A stretch of DNA of 64,000 nt from the NCBI GenBank assembly GCA_016794365.1, contig JAEUKB010000041.1, positions 150,812 through 214,811 on the forward strand, in the 5' to 3' direction. The translations under genes were made by a program, and so were the position numbers. This document shows, piece by piece, positions 21,496 to 30,947 of the stretch. Source of the DNA: Myxococcales bacterium (lineage in GTDB: Bacteria; Myxococcota_A; Polyangia; Palsa-1104; JAEUJZ01). The notes under the pieces were generated by a model, which saw only the letters and a list, made by a program, of their open reading frames with translations, was not told the DNA's origin and did not search any database. Position 1 is the first letter of the stretch, and each line of letters begins with the position of its first letter.

Positions 21496-22926
21496 ATGGA
21501 TATCCAACACAGCACGGACGAAACCCTAGATGCCGATGTCATCATCGTCGGTGGCGGCGTTACAGGCTGCGCGATGGCAACCGCTCTTGCAGACGGCAAG
21601 CGCAAGATCCTGATCTTGGAAGCACGGACGGGACACAAGCCTCGCTTCGCCGGAGAGCTTCTTCACCCGACGGGAACGCAAGTTCTGGACGATCTCGGCT
21701 TTCTACCGACGCTGCGCAAGCACGGCGGCGTCGATGTCGATGGCTTTGCGGTCGTCAAGTCACCGACGATTCCCGTGACTCGGCTTCCCTATGGCGAAAT
21801 CGAGCGTCAGCGCCCGACCGGCTTTGCGATGGAGCACCGCGATCTCGTCAACGGCATGCGCGAGTGGACCGAAAAACAGCCCGGCGTCCGCTTCCTGTTT
21901 AACGAAAAAGTCGAAGAGGTGATGCGCAATGCCCAAGGTCGCGTCTGTGGCGTGCGCACTGCGCAGAAAGTCCTGCGCGCCAACCTGGTGCTTGGCTGCG
22001 ACGGTCGTCACTCGAAAATTCGTCCACTGCTTGGGCTGAGCGAAGAAGCGCGGCTGCTTTCGTTTTCGGTTGCGATGCGTTTTCCCGACGGAGCCAAGCA
22101 CTTACCCTGCCCGACCTTCGGTCACATCTTCCTCGGTGCGTGGGGCCCGATGCTGATTTACCCGATCGGCGGACACAACGGCAGTCGCGATGCTCGAGGC
22201 TGTTTCGATGTCACGCGCGAGCTATCCGGCGGACCCAAAGGTGCCAGCGAGCTGATTCGTCGTGAGTACGCGCCTCACCTGCCGCCGCCGCTTGCCAAGG
22301 CACTGCTTGAATCGCTCGACCGAGAGCCCCCGCAGATTGCCGCCAACGAAGCGATCCGCACCGCCAAAGCCGTCCTGCCCGGTGCAGCGATCGTCGGTGA
22401 TGCTGGAGGCTGTGCGCACCCACTGACCGCCGCCGGAATGACGGTCTGCTTCACCGATGCCCAGCGAATCGGCAAGCTGTTGGCATCGGCGGGTAACTTT
22501 TCAAACGCTGCACAGGTTGATGCTGCGCTGCGTCGCTACGAAATCGAACGCTATCGCTTCGTCCGAGTGCGCGAGCTGCTGGCCGATGCACTGTACGAAG
22601 TCTTCCGAGGCGCAGAGCCCGGCACGCGAGCCATCCGCGAAGGCATCTTCCGGTACTGGGAAGGCAGCAAGACGGCGCGCGCTCGCTCGATGGCGCTTTT
22701 GTCGGGAGCAAACTCCAATCCCGGCGTGTTTCTGCGCGAGTATCTGACGGTGGTGGGCAACTCGACGACGGCAGTGATTGCCGGTGAAACGGGCCCGGTG
22801 CGCGGTGAGTCAGCGACGATGAGAGAGCGACTCGATTCGTTTGTGGGACTTGGCCAAAAGAGCTGGGAAAAAGCGCGCATGGTGCTGCGCGATGTTCGTC
22901 AAGAGCTAGCGCGAGCGAGCGCGTAG
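21496..22926 (+). CDS. FAD-dependent monooxygenase, squalene-epoxidase/UbiH type
   Basis: 476 residues from ATG 21496, which has AAAGGA at 7 nt; the open frame extends upstream to 21277 through the palindromic repeats and is not likely coding there. The protein has the N-terminal dinucleotide fold (DADVIIVGGGVTGCAMATAL), a FAGELLHPTGTQVLDDLGF segment like that in squalene monooxygenases, LGCDGRHSKIR, and the FAD motif IVGDAGGCAHPLTAAGMTVC. The C-terminal region has moderate hydrophobicity, which fits a membrane-associated lipid hydroxylase. Substrate unproven. Confidence 0.75.
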   Translation: MDIQHSTDETLDADVIIVGGGVTGCAMATALADGKRKILILEARTGHKPRFAGELLHPTGTQVLDDLGFLPTLRKHGGVDVDGFAVVKSPTIPVTRLPYGEIERQRPTGFAMEHRDLVNGMREWTEKQPGVRFLFNEKVEEVMRNAQGRVCGVRTAQKVLRANLVLGCDGRHSKIRPLLGLSEEARLLSFSVAMRFPDGAKHLPCPTFGHIFLGAWGPMLIYPIGGHNGSRDARGCFDVTRELSGGPKGASELIRREYAPHLPPPLAKALLESLDREPPQIAANEAIRTAKAVLPGAAIVGDAGGCAHPLTAAGMTVCFTDAQRIGKLLASAGNFSNAAQVDAALRRYEIERYRFVRVRELLADALYEVFRGAEPGTRAIREGIFRYWEGSKTARARSMALLSGANSNPGVFLREYLTVVGNSTTAVIAGETGPVRGESATMRERLDSFVGLGQKSWEKARMVLRDVRQELARASA

Positions 22927-22975
22927 GCCCAAGGCACGGTGCAGGCCGTCTGCACCGCCGCTGCGGATCGCTTCC

Positions 22976-25114
22976 TTAGTACTTGTGCAGGATGAGTCCG
23001 CTCGGACCCACGACGAAGATGTCGGTGGTGCTGCCGCAGCCGACGCCCGTAAAGGGCTGATTGGTCAGCGAAGTCTCCTGCGACCAGTCGGCACCGCTGT
23101 TGCGCATGATCACACCTTGGGTACCGACGACCCACAGATCGGTGCTCTTCGGAACGGAGCAGGCTGCAACACCGCTCGCGCCAGACTGAACCAGCGGACG
23201 CGCCATCGCCGACGTCCACTTCCCTGCGATCCGCTTGAGGATCGTGCCCTTGTTGCCGACAGCGCTGAGACCTTCTTCGGTCGCTCCGACGATCGAGACA
23301 ATCGTTTCACTGGTGAGCCCCGACGCTTCTTGGGTCCAGCCGTTTTTGTCCCGACGCAGGATCACACCTTTGGCGCCCGCCACGTAGACGACTCGGCTGT
23401 CACTGCTGCCGATGCCCCACGCAGCGAAGAGATCGTCGGTGATGGGCGGACCCATCGGTCCTTGCTCAATGTTCCAGTTGCCCTGGAGCTTGCTGTAAAT
23501 GCGACCACCACGTCCGACGACAAACACCGAGTCAGCACCGACCCACACGCCGGTCAGCTCTGCGACGCCGAGCACACCGCCTTCGACAACCCACACGGAG
23601 CCCGCTTGATGCAGGATGGTTCCTTCTGCACCGACGGCCCAGACATCAGCCTCGCCCGCAGAAGGAATGTAACCGCTGACCGCGTTCAGCGTCACGAGCG
23701 ACTGATTGGGAACGATCTTCCACGATCCCTGCGCGCCGGCTCCGGTCCGTTTGATGATCAGACCGTCGCTGCCCACCGCATAGGCTTCGGCTGGACTTGC
23801 CGCCCACACCGACGACAAAGACGCGGACGTAACCCGGCTTGAGACCTGGGACCAGGTATCACGCTCGCGACGCAGAATCGTGCCCAAGTTACCAACCGCG
23901 TAGACGGTGATGGATCCGCCACCGCGATCGACGCCCCACATGGCCGACAGAAGCTCCGAAGTCAGTCCGTTTGCTTCGACTTGCCATGCGCCCGCTTTGC
24001 GACGCATCAAGGTTCCCTTGGCACCGACGGCGAATAGCTCATCGCCCGCACCCCACAGCGCGGTCAGGTTGGCCGTCGTCGGAGGTCGCTCAAAGCTCCA
24101 GCTTCCGCCGGTCTTGCGCATGATCAGTCCGCCGTCGCCCGCCGCAAAGACATCGCCTGCGAGCGCTCCGGTTCCGACCCACACCGCGTTGAGCTGCTGC
24201 GCGGCCATGCCGTTTGCTTCAATCGTCCACTTTCCGTCGAGCCCACGATGCAGGATGCGGCCATTGGCACCGACCGCGTAGACATCGGGAGCACTCGCGC
24301 CAGCGACGCCGGACACCGCAAACAGCGAGTCCGTGGTCACACCGCTCGCCTCAGGGCCAAAGCTCAGCTTCGAGCCGTTCTTTGTGACCTTATAAACGCG
24401 TCCTGTGGTTCCGACGGCAAAGAACTCACCTGGCGTCGGACTGGCCCACACGCCAGTTAGCTGTCCGTCGCCGGTGCCAATGTACGGCGTCTGATCGCTC
24501 CACTGGTTGTTGGTGTAGAGCAAGCTCAGGTCGTACATTCCGACGGCGAGCGCCTGCGGAACACCGTTATCGACGTAGCCGCTCATCGCCAAGATGGTGC
24601 GACTGGCGCTGCTCGGACTGCGCTGCACTTTCCAGCCCGTCGAGCGACCCGTCACCAGCGTCCCGGCCTCGCCGCCCATGAACAGGTCATCTTGATCCGA
24701 TGACTTGCCCGCAGAGCCCCACAGCGCACGCAGGTTGTTGCCCTGGGGAATCGGGCTTTCCCAGCGCCACCCGGTTGGGCCGGGACCAGGACCACCGTCG
24801 CCGCCCGTCGCCATGTCTGTGCTGCTACCGTCCGGGCTCACCGATCCATCCGGCACTAGCTCATTGACCGGAACTTCCCAGCAAGCGGAAGCGCCGAAGA
24901 CTGTAGCCAAAAGCAGCGCTCGGTACGACGCGGTGCGTAAAGACCACCGTCGCTGGCGAGCGTTCTGCACACTGGTGATTCGGGCTTGGCGCAAATACGA
25001 AATATTATCGGTCAGCATATTCGGATCGTTTGCGACTGAGCGTCGTCTGTCAAGCGCGACGTTACGAACTTTCTCGCCGAGATGTAGGCCCAAGGTGGGA
25101 TCTTTGGTGCTCAT
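22976..25114 (-). CDS. Beta-propeller repeat lipoprotein (YCF48/WD-like repeats)
   Basis: 712 residues with about a dozen 45-55-residue repeats of the type LxAVWGxxDVFAVGxxGTIL followed by RRxxGxW, forming one or two beta-propellers from about residue 110 to the end. A signal-like stretch with a lipobox (LLLATVFGASAC) lies at about 65-81, unusually far from the ORF start, so the true start may be an internal GTG (about codon 48). A Ser/Asp/Gly-rich linker (DGSVSPDGSSTDMATGGDGG) follows the cysteine. Probably a surface-exposed binding protein. Function unknown. Confidence 0.7.
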   Translation of the reverse strand: MSTKDPTLGLHLGEKVRNVALDRRRSVANDPNMLTDNISYLRQARITSVQNARQRRWSLRTASYRALLLATVFGASACWEVPVNELVPDGSVSPDGSSTDMATGGDGGPGPGPTGWRWESPIPQGNNLRALWGSAGKSSDQDDLFMGGEAGTLVTGRSTGWKVQRSPSSASRTILAMSGYVDNGVPQALAVGMYDLSLLYTNNQWSDQTPYIGTGDGQLTGVWASPTPGEFFAVGTTGRVYKVTKNGSKLSFGPEASGVTTDSLFAVSGVAGASAPDVYAVGANGRILHRGLDGKWTIEANGMAAQQLNAVWVGTGALAGDVFAAGDGGLIMRKTGGSWSFERPPTTANLTALWGAGDELFAVGAKGTLMRRKAGAWQVEANGLTSELLSAMWGVDRGGGSITVYAVGNLGTILRRERDTWSQVSSRVTSASLSSVWAASPAEAYAVGSDGLIIKRTGAGAQGSWKIVPNQSLVTLNAVSGYIPSAGEADVWAVGAEGTILHQAGSVWVVEGGVLGVAELTGVWVGADSVFVVGRGGRIYSKLQGNWNIEQGPMGPPITDDLFAAWGIGSSDSRVVYVAGAKGVILRRDKNGWTQEASGLTSETIVSIVGATEEGLSAVGNKGTILKRIAGKWTSAMARPLVQSGASGVAACSVPKSTDLWVVGTQGVIMRNSGADWSQETSLTNQPFTGVGCGSTTDIFVVGPSGLILHKY

Positions 25115-25133
25115 TGTGTACTAGATTTCCGCC

Positions 25134-27857
25134 ATGCTGCGCTGGCTGACTCTGCTGTTATTACTAGTCCATGTGACACCGCAGGCTGCTGCGAAAGTGC
25201 CGCAGGGCGTCATTTCGGAAGGCCACATCGAAGGAGTTCAGGCGTTCCGCTTGCCCAGTGGACTGCGCGTGCTGCTCGTTCCAGAGCCCAGTGCGGCTTC
25301 CCTGACCGTGGAAGTTGCGTATTCCGTCGGATCTCGGCACGAAGGGTACGGCGAAGCGGGCATGGCGCACCTGCTGGAGCACTTGATGTTCAAAGGCACC
25401 AGCCGCTTTCCGAAGCCAGACGAAGAGATCGACAAGCGCGGCGGCGAGTGGAACGCCGAGACGGAAGTGGACCACACGCGCTATTACCAGACGCATCTGC
25501 CGGGAAACGAAAACCTGCGGCTGGCGCTCGCGATCGAGGCCGATCGGATGACGCAGGTTCGCTTCCGTCAGTCGGATCTCTCGCGGGAATTTCAGGTGGT
25601 GCGCAACGAGCTGGAGCTGGCCGATAGCGAGCCTCGCGACATCTTGGTCCGACGGATTCATCACGCCGCGTTTTCGGTTCACAGCTACGGACGCGATCCG
25701 ATCGGCACACGCAGCGACATTGAGCGCGTCTCGATTGCGCGGCTGCAAGCGTTCTACGCACGGCACTATCGACCCGACAATGCGCACCTGATTGTCGCAG
25801 GCCCCATCGCGGTGGAACCGACGCTCGGGCTGATTGTTGAGCTGTTTGGCAAGATTCGCGCAGCCGGGCCACCAGCCGAGCGCACCTACACCGAGGAGCC
25901 CCCACAAGATGGCGAGCGGTATGTGACGGTGCGACGTGTCGGTAAGCTTCCGCTCGTTGGGCTCTACTATCACACAGTCGCGGCGGCGGATCCGGATCAG
26001 GCGGCGCTGCTGGCCCTATCGGACATCTTGACGCGGCCGGGTTCGGGACGGCTGTACAAAGCGCTCGTGGAAACCGGGCTGGCGGTGCAGGTTTCGTCGG
26101 ACAGTGAGCTTCGCAGCGAGCCGGGCGGACTGCTCATCCTGACCGAGCTACGCAGCGGCGGAGATCCGGCCAAGGTCACGCAGGTGATGACCTCGCTGAT
26201 CGAAGAGCTGGCGCACAAAGGCATCAGTGCCGAAGAGCTGCGACGGTTTCAAGCGCGCGCACTGGTCAATCACGAGCGCTTGCTGCGCAGTCCGGGCGAT
26301 CTGACGCACACACTTGGCATGCTGGCGACCACCAGCGATTACCGACTGCTGTTCCTTTTGCGCGATCGCATCCAGCGTCTGACGATCGAAGAAGTTCAGC
26401 AAGCGGCGCAGCGCTATCTGTCTCGACAAAATCGTACCGTCGGTCAGTTCATTCCCGCCGAGCAGCCACCGCCCAAGCACGCGCGTCCTCCCGTCGATGT
26501 TTCGTCGCTGTTTCAACACTTTCATGGTGGCAAGCAGGTTCAGCCCGGCGAGCCGTTTGCGCAGACTCCGAGTGCGATTGCGCAGCGCGTCATTACACGC
26601 AAGCTGGCGACGGGAATGCAGCTCATCATGGTTCCGAAAAAGACGCGCGGACAGCATGTCGAGCTGGCGCTTCATCTGTCGCTGGGAAGTGCCGAGACGC
26701 TGCGCGGAAAAGAGGCTGCGATCGGACTGCTCGCGCCGCTGCTGCTACGCGGGAGCAAACAGCACGATCACCAGCAGCTTCTCGACGAGCTGGATCGTCA
26801 CAAAGCAGAGCTTCTGGCGAGCAGTGAAGGCGGGCTGCCGGGCCTTATCAGTCAGCAGCTGGACATGGCAGGCAGCACGGTTCGCGACGAGCTTCCGGCG
26901 CTGCTCAGCTTGCTGCATGAAGTGCTGAGCGCACCGGGACTTCGGCCCGAGCAGTTTGAGCGGATTCGACAGCAAGCGCTGGCAGCCTGCGAAGATCAGA
27001 CGCACAACCCGATGACGCAGGCGCTGATCAAGCTGGTGCGCTATAGCTCACCGTGGCCAAGCAGCGATCCGCGCTACCTTCCGACGACAAACGAGCAGAT
27101 CACACGGCTCTTGGCGGTGACGCTCGACGATCTGCGTACGCTGGCTGCCGAGCTGCTCGGAGGTGAGCATGCGACGCTGGTTATCGTCGGTGATTTCGAT
27201 CCAGAAGCAATCAGCCAGCAGGTGACGAAGCTGTTTTCGGGCTTTGTGGCCAAGCGTCCGTTTGTGCGGCTGGCGCATCCGTTTCAGACGGTCCAGCCAA
27301 GCAGCCTGACGGTGCAGCTTCCCGATCGAGACAGCTCAGCAGTGGCGGTGCTTTTGCCGTTTGCGCTCAAAGACAGCGATCCCGACTATCCGGCGCTGCT
27401 TCTGTGGCAGCAGATCTTCGGCGGGAGCACGACGGCCAGGCTGAATCAGCGACTGCGCGAGCGTGACGGTCTTTCGTACGAGGTTCGATCGTCGCTGCGG
27501 ATTCCGACGCTCGATGACAATGCCTATCTGGCGGCACTGGCGACGAGCGCGCCTCAAAATGGCAGAGCGGCGCTGACGGCCATTTCGGAAGAGATCAAGC
27601 TGCTGCTCGACAAAGGACCGACGGTGGCAGAGCTTGCGCAGGCCCAGCAAGGCTACGATCGACAGCTTGACGCGATGATCAGCGACGATGACGAGCTGGC
27701 GATGCTGCTGGCGCGACTGTCAGCGGTCGGACGAGACATCCGCTATCTCGACGAGCTGCGCGCCAAAGTACGCAACGTGACCAAAGACGAGCTGCTGCAT
27801 GCGGCGCAGCGTCACCTTCGCAACGCTCCGCTGGTTTCGGCGCTGACGCATGAATGA
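25134..27857 (+). CDS. M16-family zinc metallopeptidase, two M16 repeats, secreted
   Basis: 907 residues with an N-terminal signal peptide (WLTLLLLLVHVTPQAAA). The active-site HLLEH lies at residues 79-83 (inverted HXXEH), with the third zinc ligand probably Glu159 in RNELEL. The second half (about 480-907) repeats the fold without HXXEH, but keeps the substrate-binding GGSTTARLNQRLRERDGLSY, as in other one-active-half pitrilysin/insulinase enzymes. It overlaps the next gene (radical SAM) by 8 bp, showing coupling. Role in peptide maturation or envelope turnover is open. Confidence 0.9.
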   Translation: MLRWLTLLLLLVHVTPQAAAKVPQGVISEGHIEGVQAFRLPSGLRVLLVPEPSAASLTVEVAYSVGSRHEGYGEAGMAHLLEHLMFKGTSRFPKPDEEIDKRGGEWNAETEVDHTRYYQTHLPGNENLRLALAIEADRMTQVRFRQSDLSREFQVVRNELELADSEPRDILVRRIHHAAFSVHSYGRDPIGTRSDIERVSIARLQAFYARHYRPDNAHLIVAGPIAVEPTLGLIVELFGKIRAAGPPAERTYTEEPPQDGERYVTVRRVGKLPLVGLYYHTVAAADPDQAALLALSDILTRPGSGRLYKALVETGLAVQVSSDSELRSEPGGLLILTELRSGGDPAKVTQVMTSLIEELAHKGISAEELRRFQARALVNHERLLRSPGDLTHTLGMLATTSDYRLLFLLRDRIQRLTIEEVQQAAQRYLSRQNRTVGQFIPAEQPPPKHARPPVDVSSLFQHFHGGKQVQPGEPFAQTPSAIAQRVITRKLATGMQLIMVPKKTRGQHVELALHLSLGSAETLRGKEAAIGLLAPLLLRGSKQHDHQQLLDELDRHKAELLASSEGGLPGLISQQLDMAGSTVRDELPALLSLLHEVLSAPGLRPEQFERIRQQALAACEDQTHNPMTQALIKLVRYSSPWPSSDPRYLPTTNEQITRLLAVTLDDLRTLAAELLGGEHATLVIVGDFDPEAISQQVTKLFSGFVAKRPFVRLAHPFQTVQPSSLTVQLPDRDSSAVAVLLPFALKDSDPDYPALLLWQQIFGGSTTARLNQRLRERDGLSYEVRSSLRIPTLDDNAYLAALATSAPQNGRAALTAISEEIKLLLDKGPTVAELAQAQQGYDRQLDAMISDDDELAMLLARLSAVGRDIRYLDELRAKVRNVTKDELLHAAQRHLRNAPLVSALTHE

Positions 27858-28917
27858 CATGGTTCCCTGCGTCGAGCAGCATTCCCAACCGAGCGATCGT
27901 CACGCACTGTGGCGACGCAATCGCCAGCAGCTTGTGATGGATCTGCAAGCTGGACGGACGCTCGTCACGGGCCGTCCGGTTCACCTGAAGCTGGAGCTGA
28001 CCAATTACTGCAACCTTTCGTGCCCGATGTGTCCGCACGATTCGATGCGCAGGCCGGTTGGCTACATGCAGCCGTCGCTGTTTCGTCGGATCATTGATGA
28101 AGCGGTGCCCACGCTGGAGTTTGCCTACGTTCATCACCTCGGAGAGTCGCTGTTTCACGGTCGCATCGGTGAGCTGATTTCCTACGGCGAGCGTCGCGGT
28201 GTGCGCATGGGACTCTCGACGAACGCGACGTTTTTGGACGATCGCAAGAGCCGTGCGCTGCTCGATGCGGGCCTGACGTTTTTGGTGATTTCTCTCGATG
28301 CAGCGTCGGAACAGAGCTACGGACAGATGCGACGCGGCGGCGACTTTCACAAGACCGTCCGCAACATCGAGCGACTGCTGCGACTTCGTCACCTCGAGCG
28401 ACATCCGATTCGCATCGTCGTGCAGATGATCGTCAGCGCGCACAACGAGCATGAAGTGACAGCATTTGCGCAGCGATGGCCGGACTTGGTGGTGCTCAAG
28501 CAAGCGCGCGACTGGGCTGGACAAGTGCCGTTGTCGTCGCTGCGTCCGAAAATCCAGCGTCCATCGGACTCGATCGAGCACGCGCAGCTTTCGACGCTGA
28601 GCGAGCCGTGTCGTCTGCCCTGGTCCGAGCTAACCGTGCTGTGGGACGGAAACGTGGTGCCGTGCGCCAACGTCTTTGAGCACGAAAACCTGCTGGGCGA
28701 TCTGCGGGTTCAGTCGCTCGCGGAGGTCTGGAATGGCGAGCCCATCCAGCGTCTGCGACGAGCCCACCTGCACAATGCGCTGTCTGATGTGCCAGTGTGC
28801 CGAACCTGTCCGCGTCACGCGCTGTGTGCAGATGACTTTGTGGCCGTCGATCAGCTCTCACAGCGACTGCGAAACTACGTCGGAGGCACGCTGTCTCCTC
28901 GCAGCGGCTTGTCTTAG
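27850..28917 (+). CDS. Radical SAM protein with SPASM-type C-terminus
   Basis: 355 residues. The radical SAM cluster motif CNLSCPMC is at the start of the barrel (KLELTNYCNLSCPMCPHDSM). The C-terminus has the cysteine set expected of a SPASM domain binding auxiliary iron-sulfur clusters (EPCRLPWSELTVLWDGNVVP, then CANV, and PVCRTCPRHALCADD). SPASM enzymes often modify peptides, so pairing with an overlapping M16 peptidase recalls RiPP maturation, but no precursor peptide is recognised. The next gene is a Trm112-like protein 40 bp downstream. Confidence 0.85.
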   Translation: MNDMVPCVEQHSQPSDRHALWRRNRQQLVMDLQAGRTLVTGRPVHLKLELTNYCNLSCPMCPHDSMRRPVGYMQPSLFRRIIDEAVPTLEFAYVHHLGESLFHGRIGELISYGERRGVRMGLSTNATFLDDRKSRALLDAGLTFLVISLDAASEQSYGQMRRGGDFHKTVRNIERLLRLRHLERHPIRIVVQMIVSAHNEHEVTAFAQRWPDLVVLKQARDWAGQVPLSSLRPKIQRPSDSIEHAQLSTLSEPCRLPWSELTVLWDGNVVPCANVFEHENLLGDLRVQSLAEVWNGEPIQRLRRAHLHNALSDVPVCRTCPRHALCADDFVAVDQLSQRLRNYVGGTLSPRSGLS

Positions 28918-28957
28918 CTGCGTCGGTTTTGTTACAAGCGGTGTCGAGGTAAGGTTC

Positions 28958-29140
28958 GTGAACACACTCAGCCCCGAGCTTTTGTCCGTTCTGCGCTGTC
29001 CCAAGTGCAAAGGCGCTCTCAATCCGCGCTCCACGTCGCTCGCTTGCTTCGCCTGCAAGCTGGAATTTTCCGTCGATGATGGTATTCCTAACATGCTGAT
29101 CGAAGATGCTCGTCCACTCGCGGCGAGCGAGGCCAGCTAA
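28958..29140 (+). CDS. Trm112/UPF0434-like zinc-ribbon protein
   Basis: 60 residues, starting at GTG 28958 (AAGG upstream). The sequence MNTLSPELLSVLRCPKCKGA with a second CXXC (CFAC) is the hallmark of the Trm112p family, in which these small proteins activate or stabilise methyltransferases. In bacteria the function is largely unknown. It lies between the radical SAM gene and the multiheme lipoprotein, all on the plus strand. Confidence 0.8.
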   Translation: MNTLSPELLSVLRCPKCKGALNPRSTSLACFACKLEFSVDDGIPNMLIEDARPLAASEAS

Positions 29141-29152
29141 GGGGTTACAGTC

Positions 29153-30859
29153 TTGGGAAGCTCTGTCGGCAAGCTGTGTGCGCTTCTGTCCACGTTGGGC
29201 CTGTTTCACACTGGCTGTGTCACCAGCAAAGCGCCGCCAAATCCCGCCGCGCAGAGCATCCAGTCCGTCGAGCCGACGATTGATCTGCTTGTCTCGACGC
29301 GGCTCTTTAACACCACCGAGCCATGTGGCTGCACTTCGACGCCGCTCGGAGATGTCTCGCGCATCGCAGCGCTGCTGAAGCAAAAGCCCGAGCGAAGCCT
29401 GCTGCTCGACGCGGGCGGACTGCGTTATGAGCCCAAGTCGATTCCGCCGAGCCAGCGACCACAAGCGCGACTCAAAGCGGACTTTATCGAAAAGACCTGG
29501 CACGAGCTGTCGGCGATCGCGTCGCTTCAGCCCGAGGATCTGCGCGGCGAACAAGGCATCACCGAGCTACAAGGCTTCCGTCGCTTGGTTGCAAATGTCA
29601 GCGGACTTCCCGACGGACTGGCTGTGGCCAAAGAAGTCCGAACGATCCAAGGCATCGCGTTTGGCATCATCGGTCTGGCCGATCCAAACGGGGCCTGGCC
29701 AGCTGGAATCACCGTGAATGATCCGGCGGAAGCACTGTCCACGCAGCTTCAAGCGCTCCAGAACGCGGGCGTCGTCGATGTGATCGTCTTAGCAGGGCTG
29801 CCTCGAGACAAGGTGCGCAGGCTCAGTCGCAAGTTCCCCGCCGTCAAGCTGTGGGTGTCCGGTGCCGATGACAGCGTTCACGAAGGTGTCGAGCTGCCCG
29901 AGCAGAGCGACGGCGCACTGATCGTCACACCCGGCTACAAAGGTGAGCGCATCTATCGCATCAGCCTGCATCCGAAGCAGAGCGGCGGGCTTCACTGGCA
30001 GCTTGTCTCGACGCCGAAGCAGCGACAGCGCCAAGTTGCCGTGCTCGGCGAGCGTGCCCGCGAAGCAGAGAAGCTCCTGACGACGCTCACAAGCGATCCG
30101 TCCGCCGATCCAACCTTTGTGAAGACCCGACAAGAAGAGCTGGCCAGCCTGCGCAGCCAGATCGCCGAGCTGTCCAAAGAGCCGGTTCGTGGCGACGGCT
30201 ATGTCACCGCTGAGCTGGTCTCGATCAGCCGTAGCCTGCCGCGCGATCCCCAGGTTCGACATAAGCTCGATGAGCTGGATCGACAGATTGGGACGGCCAA
30301 CCTGAGCGTCTTGTCGGGACCGCCGCCCGATGCGCTCCCGGGAAGTCCGCGCTACGTCGGAAACGCAAGCTGTCTCGGCGCGTGTCACTACCACGAGGCC
30401 GCCCACAAGCTGTGGCAAACAACCCAGCACAGCCGAGCCTACCGAACCCTCGTCGAAGTCGGCAAAGAGCTGTCCTACGACTGCGTGGGCTGTCACACCA
30501 CCGCGTTCGATGCGCCCGCCGGAAGCAACCTGTTTACCATTCACAAGTGGGAACAAGCGACGAATCCACCGACGGGAATTGGGCCCGATCTGCGTCACGT
30601 TGGCTGCGAGGTCTGTCACGGTCCCGGCTCACTTCACGTCGCAGCGCCCGGCAAGGTCAAGATTCCAACGCCTCGGCCCGACGCGAGCACCTGTCAGCAG
30701 TGTCACACGCCGGAACACTCCGATACGTTTGAATGGAAAGCGTATGCGCGCGGAATCCTCGGGGAAGGACACGGCGCAGCGACGAAAGAAGCGCTTGGAA
30801 GCGGACCCACCGGCAAAGAGCTACGCCAAGCAGCCCGACAGAAAGCCGCCGCACACTAA
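29153..30859 (+). CDS. Multiheme cytochrome c lipoprotein with degenerate 5'-nucleotidase-like domain
   Basis: 568 residues, TTG start with an AAGGGG upstream. Signal peptide ending LFHTGC (Cys22) predicts a lipoprotein. Residues about 40-230 look like a 5'-nucleotidase/UshA-type metallophosphatase domain (TEPCGCTSTPLGDVSRIAAL) whose usual metal-binding DxH is not seen, then a coiled-coil-rich stretch (290-360). The C-terminal third has four heme motifs: CLGACH at 407 (CX3CH), CVGCH at 444, CEVCH at 485 and CQQCH at 514. Thus an electron-transfer or redox lipoprotein is likely. Substrate unknown. Confidence 0.8.
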   Translation: MGSSVGKLCALLSTLGLFHTGCVTSKAPPNPAAQSIQSVEPTIDLLVSTRLFNTTEPCGCTSTPLGDVSRIAALLKQKPERSLLLDAGGLRYEPKSIPPSQRPQARLKADFIEKTWHELSAIASLQPEDLRGEQGITELQGFRRLVANVSGLPDGLAVAKEVRTIQGIAFGIIGLADPNGAWPAGITVNDPAEALSTQLQALQNAGVVDVIVLAGLPRDKVRRLSRKFPAVKLWVSGADDSVHEGVELPEQSDGALIVTPGYKGERIYRISLHPKQSGGLHWQLVSTPKQRQRQVAVLGERAREAEKLLTTLTSDPSADPTFVKTRQEELASLRSQIAELSKEPVRGDGYVTAELVSISRSLPRDPQVRHKLDELDRQIGTANLSVLSGPPPDALPGSPRYVGNASCLGACHYHEAAHKLWQTTQHSRAYRTLVEVGKELSYDCVGCHTTAFDAPAGSNLFTIHKWEQATNPPTGIGPDLRHVGCEVCHGPGSLHVAAPGKVKIPTPRPDASTCQQCHTPEHSDTFEWKAYARGILGEGHGAATKEALGSGPTGKELRQAARQKAAAH

Positions 30860-30917
30860 CGACGAGCGTTCGGTCTGGCCAAAGCAGCGAGCGACGGTGT
30901 GACGTAAGGAAGCGGTG

Positions 30918-30938
30918 CGCCAGCGAAGACAGCTGGCG
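30918..30938. terminator. Hairpin between convergent genes (candidate bidirectional terminator)
   Basis: A perfect 7-bp inverted repeat, CGCCAGC (30918-30924) and GCTGGCG (30932-30938), with a 7-nt loop, lies in the 88-bp gap between the convergent multiheme lipoprotein and ppiD-like genes. No T-run follows on either strand, so termination strength is uncertain. Confidence 0.4.
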
Positions 30939-30947
30939 ACGGATTGA

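Noticed and set aside
22976..25114. Nucleotide-level tandem repeat in the propeller gene
   Set aside because: The repetition is at protein level from beta-propeller blades; no exact DNA tandem repeat is visible.
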